This document shows, in pieces, positions 1 through 4,878 of a stretch of DNA of 5,225 nucleotides. The notes beneath the pieces are model-generated. The model was not told the DNA's origin. It saw only the letters and a program-made list of their open reading frames with translations, and did not search any database. The DNA is taken from NCBI GenBank assembly GCA_009908585.1, contig JAAAOZ010000502.1, positions 1-5,225 on the forward strand. Direction: 5' to 3'. Position numbers and translations under genes: made by a program. The DNA is from Chloroflexota bacterium (lineage in GTDB: Bacteria; Chloroflexota; Anaerolineae; B4-G1; SLSP01). The stretch's first letter is position 1; every line of letters starts with the position of its first letter.

Positions 1-29
1 AGATATTCTGGAAATTCTCGTGGCGGCAT
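1..29 (-). CDS. Start of an unidentified minus-strand gene (partial, runs off the left edge)
   Basis: An ATG read on the minus strand at 29-27 is preceded by a strong Shine-Dalgarno sequence, AAAGGAG (complement of 35-41), five bases upstream. Only nine complete codons lie inside the window, giving MPPREFPEY, with no stop. The product cannot be identified from so little. The start follows the hairpin array that ends the DNRLRE gene on the same strand, so it would be the next gene leftward, either in the same transcript or with its own promoter. I saw no convincing promoter between 30 and 83. The call rests on the ribosome binding site and spacing only. Confidence 0.4.
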
Positions 30-83
30 AGGGTCTCCTTTGATATCTTAAAGCCTACGAATGAATTCGAGGCTGATACACGA

Positions 84-180
84 AACCCGTTAAAAACGGG
101 TTGAGCAATGTCAGTGCGTTTTAACGCACTTTGGATATCAGACGATGGTTTCAACCATCGGCGCGGCGCTTCTCAGCGCC
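84..180 (-). other. Array of four consecutive hairpins at the end of the DNRLRE gene
   Basis: Four perfect inverted repeats follow one another: 84-102 (8-bp arms, 3-base centre), 113-130 (8-bp arms, 2-base centre), 143-160 (8-bp arms, 2-base centre) and 165-180 (6-bp arms, 4-base loop). The first three share GTT/AAC at the tip of the stem but have different outer stems. Read as minus-strand RNA, the loops become GAGA (a GNRA tetraloop) at 165-180, UGAA at 143-160 and UAAA at 113-130. The stop codon of the DNRLRE gene (175-173) lies in the first hairpin transcribed. No U-run follows any hairpin, so these are not classical rho-independent terminators. They could be a 3' end or RNA-stability structure, a repeat family, or protein-binding sites. 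Confidence 0.75.
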
Positions 181-1562
181 CCCGGACGACAAGCGGCACC
201 CACACGCGCGGTTCCACGAAGGGCGCCTCTGCATCGACGATGATCGAGGCCTCGGCTTCGCCCCGGAAGTCCTCCTGCGCATTGACGTTGTCCACCGCGC
301 GGGCCTCGAACTCGTAGAGGCCGTCGTCCATCGCGTTGAACTCGGTGCTCGCGCCGATGGTCTGATCCTGCCAGAGCGTCCAATCCCCATCGTTGTATCG
401 ATATTGCACGTCGTAATACTGGATGCCAGAGCCATCATCATGGCCCGTCCAGCTCACCGTGAAGCTGGTGCTGTTGGTGATCGTCGGCAGCGGATCGACG
501 ACCGCCGTCGGCGGGCGGGCGTCAACCGTGGTGCTGGCTTCCGGCGCGCCGTAGGCTTCTACGTTGCCGGCGCGATCCTCGCCGCGCGCACGGAACTCGT
601 AGAAGCGGCCATCCTCGCCGGCGGCGAAGACCGCCGAGGTGTAGGTCGCGTCCTCAATCCAGTCGGCCCAATCGCCGCCATCGACGCGATATTGCACATC
701 GTAGGAAGCAATCCCGGCGCCGCCAGCGTCATCGCCGCTCCACGCGACGGTGAAGTCGCGATCCACAAACGCCGGCAGCGGATCGACCTCGACATCAGGC
801 GGCTGGTCATCGGCGTAGTCGGTGTAGTCCACCACCAAACGGGGGTAAAACTCGTTGGTGGTCTCGCGAGAATCGAACGCGCGCTCCCGCTGCTGGACGG
901 CCTCATCGCCGATGATCTCCACGCCGTGGTTGGGATAGGTCTCCGCGAGCCAATCCTCGACCAGGGTGGTGATCTCCCACTCGTACCAGACATCGACGAG
1001 GCTGCCCACCTCCGCCTCCGCCCGGATCTCGTGCCAGACCGGCTCGCGGTTCCAGGTGACCTCCGACTCGCTCCAAGTGGAGCAGAGCCGCCGCAAAATC
1101 GTACCCATCGGCTCGTCGTCCTGGGGCGAGGAGAAATTCAGGTGGAGGTTCAATCGCGCCTCGTTGATCACGACGCCCTGGGGCACATGGCCTTGGACAT
1201 CGAAGTAGAGGAGCATCCGCTCCGCGCCGAAGTTGTCCGTGCCCGCCAAGTTGTAGCCCAAGAAGAGCGATTCCGCGCCGAAGTTCTGGTTTGGCCACTC
1301 GGAAGCGATGTAGGCATCGGCCTCCGCCGGTGTTGGTCGCGCCATTGGCCAAAACCGTGCGCTCCAAGATGCGCGGCTCGCGGGCCGGCGCTGCTCGCTC
1401 CACCAGACGCATCGGCCCTGCCCCGCCATCGCCGCCATCTTGGGCGGCGACCTTCAGCGCCGACGACGTCGGCAGCACCATGATCCCCATCAGCCAGATG
1501 ATCAACATCACGCCGCTGCCCAGCCGCGCGACGGTGCGGTGGTCGTTTCTCTTTTGGTCCAT
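173..1562 (-). CDS. Secreted DNRLRE-domain protein with two Fn3-like repeats, frameshifted
   Basis: This is a predicted exported, probably surface-associated protein of about 463 residues once one frameshift is repaired. The start at 1562 is fixed by a GGGGGAGG ribosome binding site eight bases upstream. Residues 1-40 form a Sec signal peptide: a basic N-terminus, a hydrophobic stretch around VMLIIWLMGIMVL, and a likely cleavage after VAA. This frame runs to about residue 78 (near 1330). The rest is in the frame one base later, from PAEADAYIASEW onward. That part holds a DNRLRE domain (ADAYIAS, the WSESEVTWN signature, TYPNHGVEIIG, and a closing PRLVVDY), then two Fn3/Ig-like repeats of about 96 residues sharing VDPLP and YDVQYR. 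The repeats sit exactly 288 bases apart in DNA. The C-terminus is RVWVPLVVRGR. Such domains usually serve adhesion or carbohydrate binding; no enzyme domain is present. The frameshift may be real or a sequence error. Confidence 0.82.
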
Positions 1563-1570
1563 CAGGTTAT

Positions 1571-1580
1571 CCTCCCCCTT
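1571..1580 (-). promoter_or_regulatory. Ribosome binding site that sets the DNRLRE gene start
   Basis: Read on the minus strand this is AAGGGGGAGG, with the GGAGG core eight bases before the ATG at 1562. It decides between two in-frame ATGs (1601 and 1562) in favour of 1562. It also shows that the signal-peptide frame, not the later internal ATG at 1438 in the other frame, is the true beginning of the gene. Confidence 0.75.
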
Positions 1581-1610
1581 AGAGCGTATTTGAAAATTCA
1601 AGTTAGGAAC

Positions 1611-1704
1611 CCTTGCGAAGGTTCAAGAAACCTGTGAAACAGATTGATCTGCTCGTTGCACCTCATACATGCGGTTTGAGACCTCTTGCGCAACCTTCGC
1701 AAGG
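1611..1704 (-). repeat. 13-base perfect inverted repeat in the leader between the GerMN and DNRLRE genes
   Basis: CCTTGCGAAGGTT at 1611-1623 is the exact reverse complement of 1692-1704. Each arm is itself near-palindromic around a CCTT-N3-AAGG core, so two foldings compete. In one, the arms pair over about 68 bases; with a 3-base bulge the pairing continues through 1624-1628 with 1684-1688. In the other, each arm folds locally: CTTGCG/CGCAAG at 1685-1703, and GAACC/GGTTC around 1607-1624. No U-run follows, so a simple terminator of the GerMN gene is not well supported. It may be a 3' structure of the GerMN transcript, an attenuator-like leader, an operator pair or a dispersed repeat. Confidence 0.6.
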
Positions 1705-1725
1705 ATAAGCCATTCGACCTATTTA

Positions 1726-2919
1726 CTACCCTTGCTGCGATAACACCTCATCCAGCGGCTCGCCGTTGACGAAGATCGAAACCTCATCCACCGTGCTGTA
1801 CTGGAGCGCCGTCTGGCGAAGCTGCGCTTGGATGCGCGGCGTGTCGCACACGCCGCCCGCGACCAGCTCGCCGGATAGGTTGATGATGGCCTCGCGATCC
1901 TCGATGTCGATGCCCTCGACCATCAGATCCGACCGGTAGAGCGCGCTGTACAGGCCCGATTGGCCGTACTCCCTGGTATCGATGGCCAGCAACTCTTCCA
2001 ACGCGGCGGTCATCGGCGCGATGGTCGGCTCGATTTCCACCTCAACGGGGATCAGACTATCGCCGCAGCCGATCTCCTCGCCGCTCCCGCCCTCGTCGCC
2101 GACGGCGACCAGGTAGATGTTCGTGCGGGTGAAGAGATCACCCTCCCACTCGCCCTCGTCATCAGAAGGCGTCGGCGTCGGCCCCGTGGTGACGTCAAAA
2201 ACCTCAGAGACTGCCTTGATGGGGCGATCTTCGCCCTCGACGACGATAACCCACGCATCCTCCGGATCCACGAACGACGGCATCATGATCTGCGTCTCGG
2301 CGCGTCCGTCCGCGTCCGTCTCCGCCGTGGCGATCACGTCGTACTCCGAATCCACGCGGCCCACGCCGATTCCCACGGTGGTGTTGGGCGGGAAGCCCTC
2401 CGCGATGATGTCCACACGGGCGCCGGGCGGCCCGCTGTTCGGCGAGATCGCGACCGATCCCTCGTACTGCGCCTGCGTCACCTCGAAGACATTCGAATCA
2501 GCCTTAAGCGCCCCGTCTTTGGTCATCGCGGTGACGACCCACGATTCGCCCGGTTCCGCCGACGCCGGAATCGCCAGCTTCTTGGCCAGGTGGCCCGCCG
2601 CGTCGGTCCACAGGCTGATCATCAGCTCGTCCACGCCGCCCTGCGGCCCTACGCCCAAATCGATCTCTGTCTCCGGCGGGAAGCCCGTCCCCGTGACCTG
2701 CACCTCGGCGCCCGGCGGCCCGCTGGCCGGCGAAACGGCTACCGTCGAATTCGCGGGCGTGGGATTCGCGTCCGGCGTCGCGGTCGGCGTCGCGGTCGGC
2801 GCTTCCGTCGCCATCGTCTCCGTGGGCGTGCTCATAGGCGTCGGCGTGGTGCGTCCACATCCCGCTGCCATTATTACGATCATAAAGAGAATCAACCATC
2901 GTCTACTACGGTGTTGCAT
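1726..2919 (-). CDS. Lipoprotein with two Ig/TIG-like repeats and a C-terminal GerMN domain
   Basis: A predicted membrane-anchored lipoprotein of 397 residues. The start at 2919 follows AGGGAGG five bases upstream. The open frame continues to 3150, but that extension is Arg-rich and not protein-like. Residues 1-20 are a lipoprotein signal (HRSRR, then ILFMIVIMAAG) with Cys21 as lipidation site. Residues 24-58 are a Thr/Pro-rich linker, partly from a tandem 12-base repeat at 2774-2797. Two homologous repeats follow at about 58-148 and 155-244, each opening with SPxSGPPGA and then GFPP; they resemble IPT/TIG-type Ig folds. A second PTPTP linker leads to the GerMN domain (about 266-391), with LIPVEVEI, TAALEELL, AIINLSGEL and VSIFVNGEPLDEVL. 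Cys285 and Cys358 in this domain may form a disulfide. GerMN was named from spore-germination proteins but is common in envelope lipoproteins of non-spore-formers, so no germination role is implied. The function is unknown. Confidence 0.93.
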   Translation of the reverse strand: MQHRSRRWLILFMIVIMAAGCGRTTPTPMSTPTETMATEAPTATPTATPDANPTPANSTVAVSPASGPPGAEVQVTGTGFPPETEIDLGVGPQGGVDELMISLWTDAAGHLAKKLAIPASAEPGESWVVTAMTKDGALKADSNVFEVTQAQYEGSVAISPNSGPPGARVDIIAEGFPPNTTVGIGVGRVDSEYDVIATAETDADGRAETQIMMPSFVDPEDAWVIVVEGEDRPIKAVSEVFDVTTGPTPTPSDDEGEWEGDLFTRTNIYLVAVGDEGGSGEEIGCGDSLIPVEVEIEPTIAPMTAALEELLAIDTREYGQSGLYSALYRSDLMVEGIDIEDREAIINLSGELVAGGVCDTPRIQAQLRQTALQYSTVDEVSIFVNGEPLDEVLSQQG

Positions 2920-2924
2920 TGGCG

Positions 2925-2931
2925 CCTCCCT
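2925..2931 (-). promoter_or_regulatory. Ribosome binding site that sets the GerMN lipoprotein start
   Basis: AGGGAGG on the minus strand, five bases before the ATG at 2919. It places the start directly at the lipoprotein signal peptide and argues against the 77-residue upstream in-frame extension. Confidence 0.75.
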
Positions 2932-2965
2932 TTCGCTACGCGTTGCCCACCGAATACTTTTCGCG

Positions 2966-3118
2966 TCAACGCAACAGCCACGTCGCCTGCAGATCCACCT
3001 GAATCTCCTCCGAGCCAGGCTCAACGGGCACGCCGGCAGCGCGCTCCATCTCGACGCTCTCCATCCTGACCGGGCGCGGCGCGCGCGTCGATTCGTTGAT
3101 CGAGAGCACGTCTCTCTG
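2966..3118 (-). pseudogene. 3' remnant of a SIMPL-domain (YggE-like) gene
   Basis: The minus-strand frame ending with TGA at 2968-2966 encodes DVLSINESTRAPRPVRMESV, then a segment containing GVPVEPGSEEIQVDLQATW and ending LLR. From family knowledge this matches the last 45-50 residues of SIMPL (DUF541) proteins: the VxSIxES strand, a variable proline-rich linker, then VPVEPG and a closing beta strand ending in LR. SIMPL proteins are normally about 230-260 residues. Upstream of about 3118 no frame continues the family: the same frame stays open to 3283 but reads unrelated, and I saw no ribosome binding site or start suited to this fragment. It therefore looks like the tail left after a deletion or rearrangement. 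It ends 46 bases before the GerMN gene, which may originally have been cotranscribed with it. Assigned from remembered family sequences, without alignment. Confidence 0.6.
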
Positions 3119-3280
3119 CGAATGAGAACCCCTCTCGCTCGAAATTTCACCTTTGTGTCGGTCTCCTAACTTCCACTTTAGCAGAAGATAGCCCTGACTA
3201 GCGATGAAGCGGGTAAGATTTACCTCTGGGATTTGTTGGAAAGCGTTGGGATTCCGTTGGGTAAAGAGAAAATGCGCCCC
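3119..3280. other. Gene-free, AT-richer segment
   Basis: Between the SIMPL remnant and the GNAT terminator I see no convincing gene, RNA gene, promoter or repeat. The minus frame from 3283 stays open through here, but the segment encoding residues such as LTRFIASQGYLLLKW is not recognised and has no good ribosome binding site. This could be decayed sequence from the event that truncated the SIMPL gene. Confidence 0.4.
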
Positions 3281-3322
3281 CAAATAAAAAATCCCCCAAG
3301 GGATGGCGCCCCTTGAGGGATT
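3281..3322 (-). terminator. Rho-independent terminator of the GNAT gene
   Basis: Arms 3290-3302 and 3310-3322 pair at 12 of 13 positions with one C/A mismatch and a 7-base loop. On the minus strand the stem is followed directly by TTTTTATTTG (complement of 3281-3290). It lies 31 bases beyond the GNAT stop, as expected for that gene. A weaker T-run on the plus strand (3330-3334) means it might also act in the other direction, but no plus-strand gene leads into it. Confidence 0.88.
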
Positions 3323-3352
3323 GGGATGATTTTTATGCTAAAACGTATCTGC

Positions 3353-3991
3353 TCACGGCATCTGCGGCTCTCGCACCATACCCCAGTAGCGCGTGTCGCT
3401 GTTGGGGAAGGTAGCCTCCTCGCGCACCTCGAAGCCATAGTGCTGATAGATCTCCAAGTTGGGGATGGTGTGGGTTTCTAAGTAGCAGGGCAGCCCTTCT
3501 TCATCCAGCCGGGCGAACATCGGGCGGAGTAACGCGCTGGCGTGCCCCTGCCCCTGATGTGCGGGATCGACGCCGATGACCGAGAGGTACATGTGGGGGA
3601 ACGGCGCGATGCGCTCGTGCGTCTCTTCGATGTAGGCATCGGTCGCGCTGATGTGAACGGTGGTTTTCAGCCCCAGGTTCACGAAGGCCGGGATCGCGCC
3701 GCATTGAATCTGCTGCCAGAGCGACATCTTCGCGTGCTCGGAGGGGAGCCAGACGGCCACGCCCTCCAGATCCGGCGAGGTGGTGTAGCCCTCGCCGTAG
3801 CGCACGCCGTAAGCGACCATCAAGCGGAAGACATAGTAGATTTTCTGATGGCGGCGCTCCATATCGGGGATGAAGTACTGCCAGAGCGGTTCATCGGCGA
3901 AGGCGCGCGCCAGGAGACGCGCCGCCGGCTCGATCTGCGCGCGGGTCAATCGAATGGGGGATTGGGCAGGCTGCTCTGTTTCGGATTTCAT
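3353..3991 (-). CDS. GNAT-family N-acetyltransferase, puromycin acetyltransferase-like
   Basis: A 212-residue cytoplasmic enzyme expected to move an acetyl group from acetyl-CoA to an amine. The ATG at 3991 is preceded by GAGGTGAGGAG with nine bases to the start. An N-terminal helix and strand (residues 13-45, ARLLARAFADEPLW) are followed by a variable central part (residues 46-131). The acetyl-CoA site comes next: YLSVIGVDPAHQGQGHASAL, with the Q-x-x-G-x-A pyrophosphate loop at Q146-A151. After it come LET (171-173), N178 and the closing YQHYGFEV (182-189). The layout and spacing match Streptomyces puromycin N-acetyltransferase (about 200 residues), especially VxPxHQGxG, LET, NLxxYxxxGF and the final W-x-M-x-R-x-P. 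Many relatives in this subfamily have unknown substrates, so drug resistance is not implied. It is divergent from the TetR gene and ended by the terminator at 3281-3322. Confidence 0.93.
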   Translation of the reverse strand: MKSETEQPAQSPIRLTRAQIEPAARLLARAFADEPLWQYFIPDMERRHQKIYYVFRLMVAYGVRYGEGYTTSPDLEGVAVWLPSEHAKMSLWQQIQCGAIPAFVNLGLKTTVHISATDAYIEETHERIAPFPHMYLSVIGVDPAHQGQGHASALLRPMFARLDEEGLPCYLETHTIPNLEIYQHYGFEVREEATFPNSDTRYWGMVREPQMP

Positions 3992-4021
3992 GTGTAGGTT
4001 CTCCTCACCTCAAGGAACAAT

Positions 4022-4156
4022 TCAATGGCTCTCAGTCAGCGTCCAAGGGACTATCTCATCCGGCGGACAACAACCACAGTATACCCGCTCATCCACTCGA
4101 CGCAACACAAAGATCCGAAAGACTTCTTCGAAAAGTTTAAAATCCAGTCCATCCAT
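4022..4156 (-). CDS. Possible 44-residue small ORF upstream of the GNAT gene
   Basis: From ATG at 4156 the minus strand reads 44 codons, starting MDGLDFKLFEEVFRIFVLRR, containing CGCC at residues 27-30, and ending with TGA at 4024-4022. It stops 30 bases before the GNAT start, so it could be the first cistron or a leader peptide. Its composition is protein-like, with an amphipathic, charged first half and a four-residue cysteine-rich patch. Against it are the lack of a clear ribosome binding site, the low GC at third codon positions compared with neighbours, and an internal match to a -10 box. The frame is open upstream to a stop at 4198-4196, so it could also be a decayed fragment. I do not recognise any family. 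Confidence 0.25.
   Translation of the reverse strand: MDGLDFKLFEEVFRIFVLRRVDERVYCGCCPPDEIVPWTLTESH
4078..4105 (-). promoter_or_regulatory. Possible promoter of the GNAT gene
   Basis: On the minus strand, TATACT (complement of 4078-4083) is five of six to the -10 consensus. With a 16-base spacer there is a weak -35, TTGCGT (complement of 4100-4105), matching only its first three bases. Transcription would start about 80 bases before the GNAT ATG. The position is reasonable but the -35 is poor, and the match falls inside the possible small ORF at 4022-4156. Confidence 0.3.
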
Positions 4157-4236
4157 GGACAAGCCTGTTTTAGACCGATGAGTCTTTGAAACCCATCAGA
4201 TCTACCCCTGAAGCACCCCCTAAATGCTTGAACGCC

Positions 4237-4265
4237 TTGACATTATATAGACCAGTCGTTATAAT
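4237..4265 (+). promoter_or_regulatory. Consensus sigma-70 promoter of the TetR/NmrA operon
   Basis: TTGACA at 4237-4242 and TATAAT at 4260-4265 are both perfect hexamers separated by exactly 17 bases. Transcription would begin near 4272, leaving a leader of about 18 bases that carries AAGGAGG at 4278-4284, five bases before the TetR ATG. A perfect consensus promoter suits a gene kept off by a tight repressor, and the palindrome between its two boxes fits that. Confidence 0.9.
4242..4265. promoter_or_regulatory. Probable TetR operator lying between the -35 and -10 boxes
   Basis: A 24-bp imperfect palindrome (9 of 12 symmetric pairs): ATTATA at 4242-4247 mirrors TATAAT at 4260-4265, and GAC at 4250-4252 mirrors GTC at 4255-4257. 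It covers the whole spacer and the -10 box, so a bound dimer would block RNA polymerase. The sequence agrees well with the LmrA/YxaF box of Bacillus subtilis as I remember it (ATTATA-TAGA-N-YGGTC-TATA type). This fits the LmrA/YxaF-like repressor encoded just downstream and implies autoregulation. Confidence 0.75.
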
Positions 4266-4289
4266 TAGACAAAATACAAGGAGGTAAAG

Positions 4290-4865
4290 ATGACCAACAC
4301 TCGTGACAAAATGATCGAGAAGACCTGCGAACTGTTGGAAGCTCAGGGGTACCATGCCACGGGCCTAAACCAGATCTTGGAGGAGAGCGGGACCCCGAAA
4401 GGTTCACTCTATTACTACTTCCCCGGCGGCAAGGAGGCCTTAGCGGCGGAGGCGATCACGTCGATGGGCCAGGAGGTCTTGGAGCGGATCGAGACGACGC
4501 TCGCGGCGACGGACACGCCGGGCGAAGCCGTGCGGCAGTTCATCTTGCGGGTCGCGCATCACGTGCGGGCGTCGGAATTTCGCGCCGGCGGCCCGATCAC
4601 CACGGTGGCCTTGGAGGCAGCGACGACCAGCGAGCGCCTGAACGCGGCTTGCGAGGAGGTGTATCAGGCGTGGCAGGCGGCCTTCGAGGCCAAATTTATG
4701 GGGAGCGGTCTCGCGCCGGCGGACGCGGAGCGATTGGCGACGCTGGTCATCGCGTCCTTGGAGGGCGCCATCATCCTCAGCAGGACGCGCCGCAGCACGG
4801 CGCCGTTGGAGCACGCGGCCGAATCGATGGCGCGATTGATTTCAACCTACAGATTAGAAGAATAG
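4290..4865 (+). CDS. TetR-family repressor, LmrA/YxaF (QdoR)-like
   Basis: A 191-residue cytoplasmic transcriptional repressor. The ATG at 4290 follows AAGGAGG with a five-base spacer. The N-terminal DNA-binding domain spans about residues 5-52, with the helix-turn-helix around 26-45 (ILEESGTPKGSLYYYFPGGK), including the SLYYYF recognition-helix end typical of TetR proteins. The C-terminal ligand-binding domain carries GGPITTVALEA (100-110) and the helix LVIASLEGAIILSRTRRST (152-170), which are hallmarks of the LmrA/YxaF-like group. In B. subtilis those proteins respond to flavonoids and control efflux and dioxygenase genes. The ligand here is unknown. The gene has a perfect promoter overlapped by a matching palindrome, so it should repress itself. 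The NmrA-like gene follows after 13 bases and is almost certainly cotranscribed. Whether it also controls the divergent GNAT gene is open. Confidence 0.95.
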   Translation: MTNTRDKMIEKTCELLEAQGYHATGLNQILEESGTPKGSLYYYFPGGKEALAAEAITSMGQEVLERIETTLAATDTPGEAVRQFILRVAHHVRASEFRAGGPITTVALEAATTSERLNAACEEVYQAWQAAFEAKFMGSGLAPADAERLATLVIASLEGAIILSRTRRSTAPLEHAAESMARLISTYRLEE

Positions 4866-4878
4866 TGGAGAAACCAAA

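Noticed and set aside
84..102. Hairpin as a rho-independent terminator
   Set aside because: The stem is good, but no T-run follows it on either strand.
143..160. GTTTCAAC resembling the end of a CRISPR repeat
   Set aside because: It occurs once, in the tip of a short hairpin, with no regularly spaced copies or spacers.
131..1483. 450-codon plus-strand open frame opposite the DNRLRE gene
   Set aside because: Its product is Arg/Val/His-rich with no recognisable domain, and the opposite strand carries a clear signal peptide, DNRLRE and Fn3-like domains. It is open only because of high GC.
2920..3150. 77-residue N-terminal extension of the GerMN lipoprotein
   Set aside because: It is Arg/Cys-rich without domain character, starts with a GTG poorly spaced from a purine stretch, and would bury the lipoprotein signal peptide. 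The ribosome binding site at 2925-2931 supports the shorter form.
1960..3169. Long plus-strand open frames opposite the GerMN lipoprotein
   Set aside because: They are antisense shadows; the minus strand has a lipobox, repeats, a GerMN domain and a good ribosome binding site.
3870..4181. 103-codon plus-strand frame crossing the GNAT start
   Set aside because: It is a Ser/Arg/Lys-rich shadow with no ribosome binding site, opposite a well-supported GNAT gene.
4172..4185. AGAC-N6-GTCT as a second copy of the TetR operator
   Set aside because: The half-site spacing is six bases rather than two as in the main operator, and the flanking ATTATA/TATAAT arms are absent.
4170..4355. 61-codon minus-strand frame across the TetR promoter
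   Set aside because: It overlaps the consensus promoter, the operator and the start of the TetR gene, and has no ribosome binding site.
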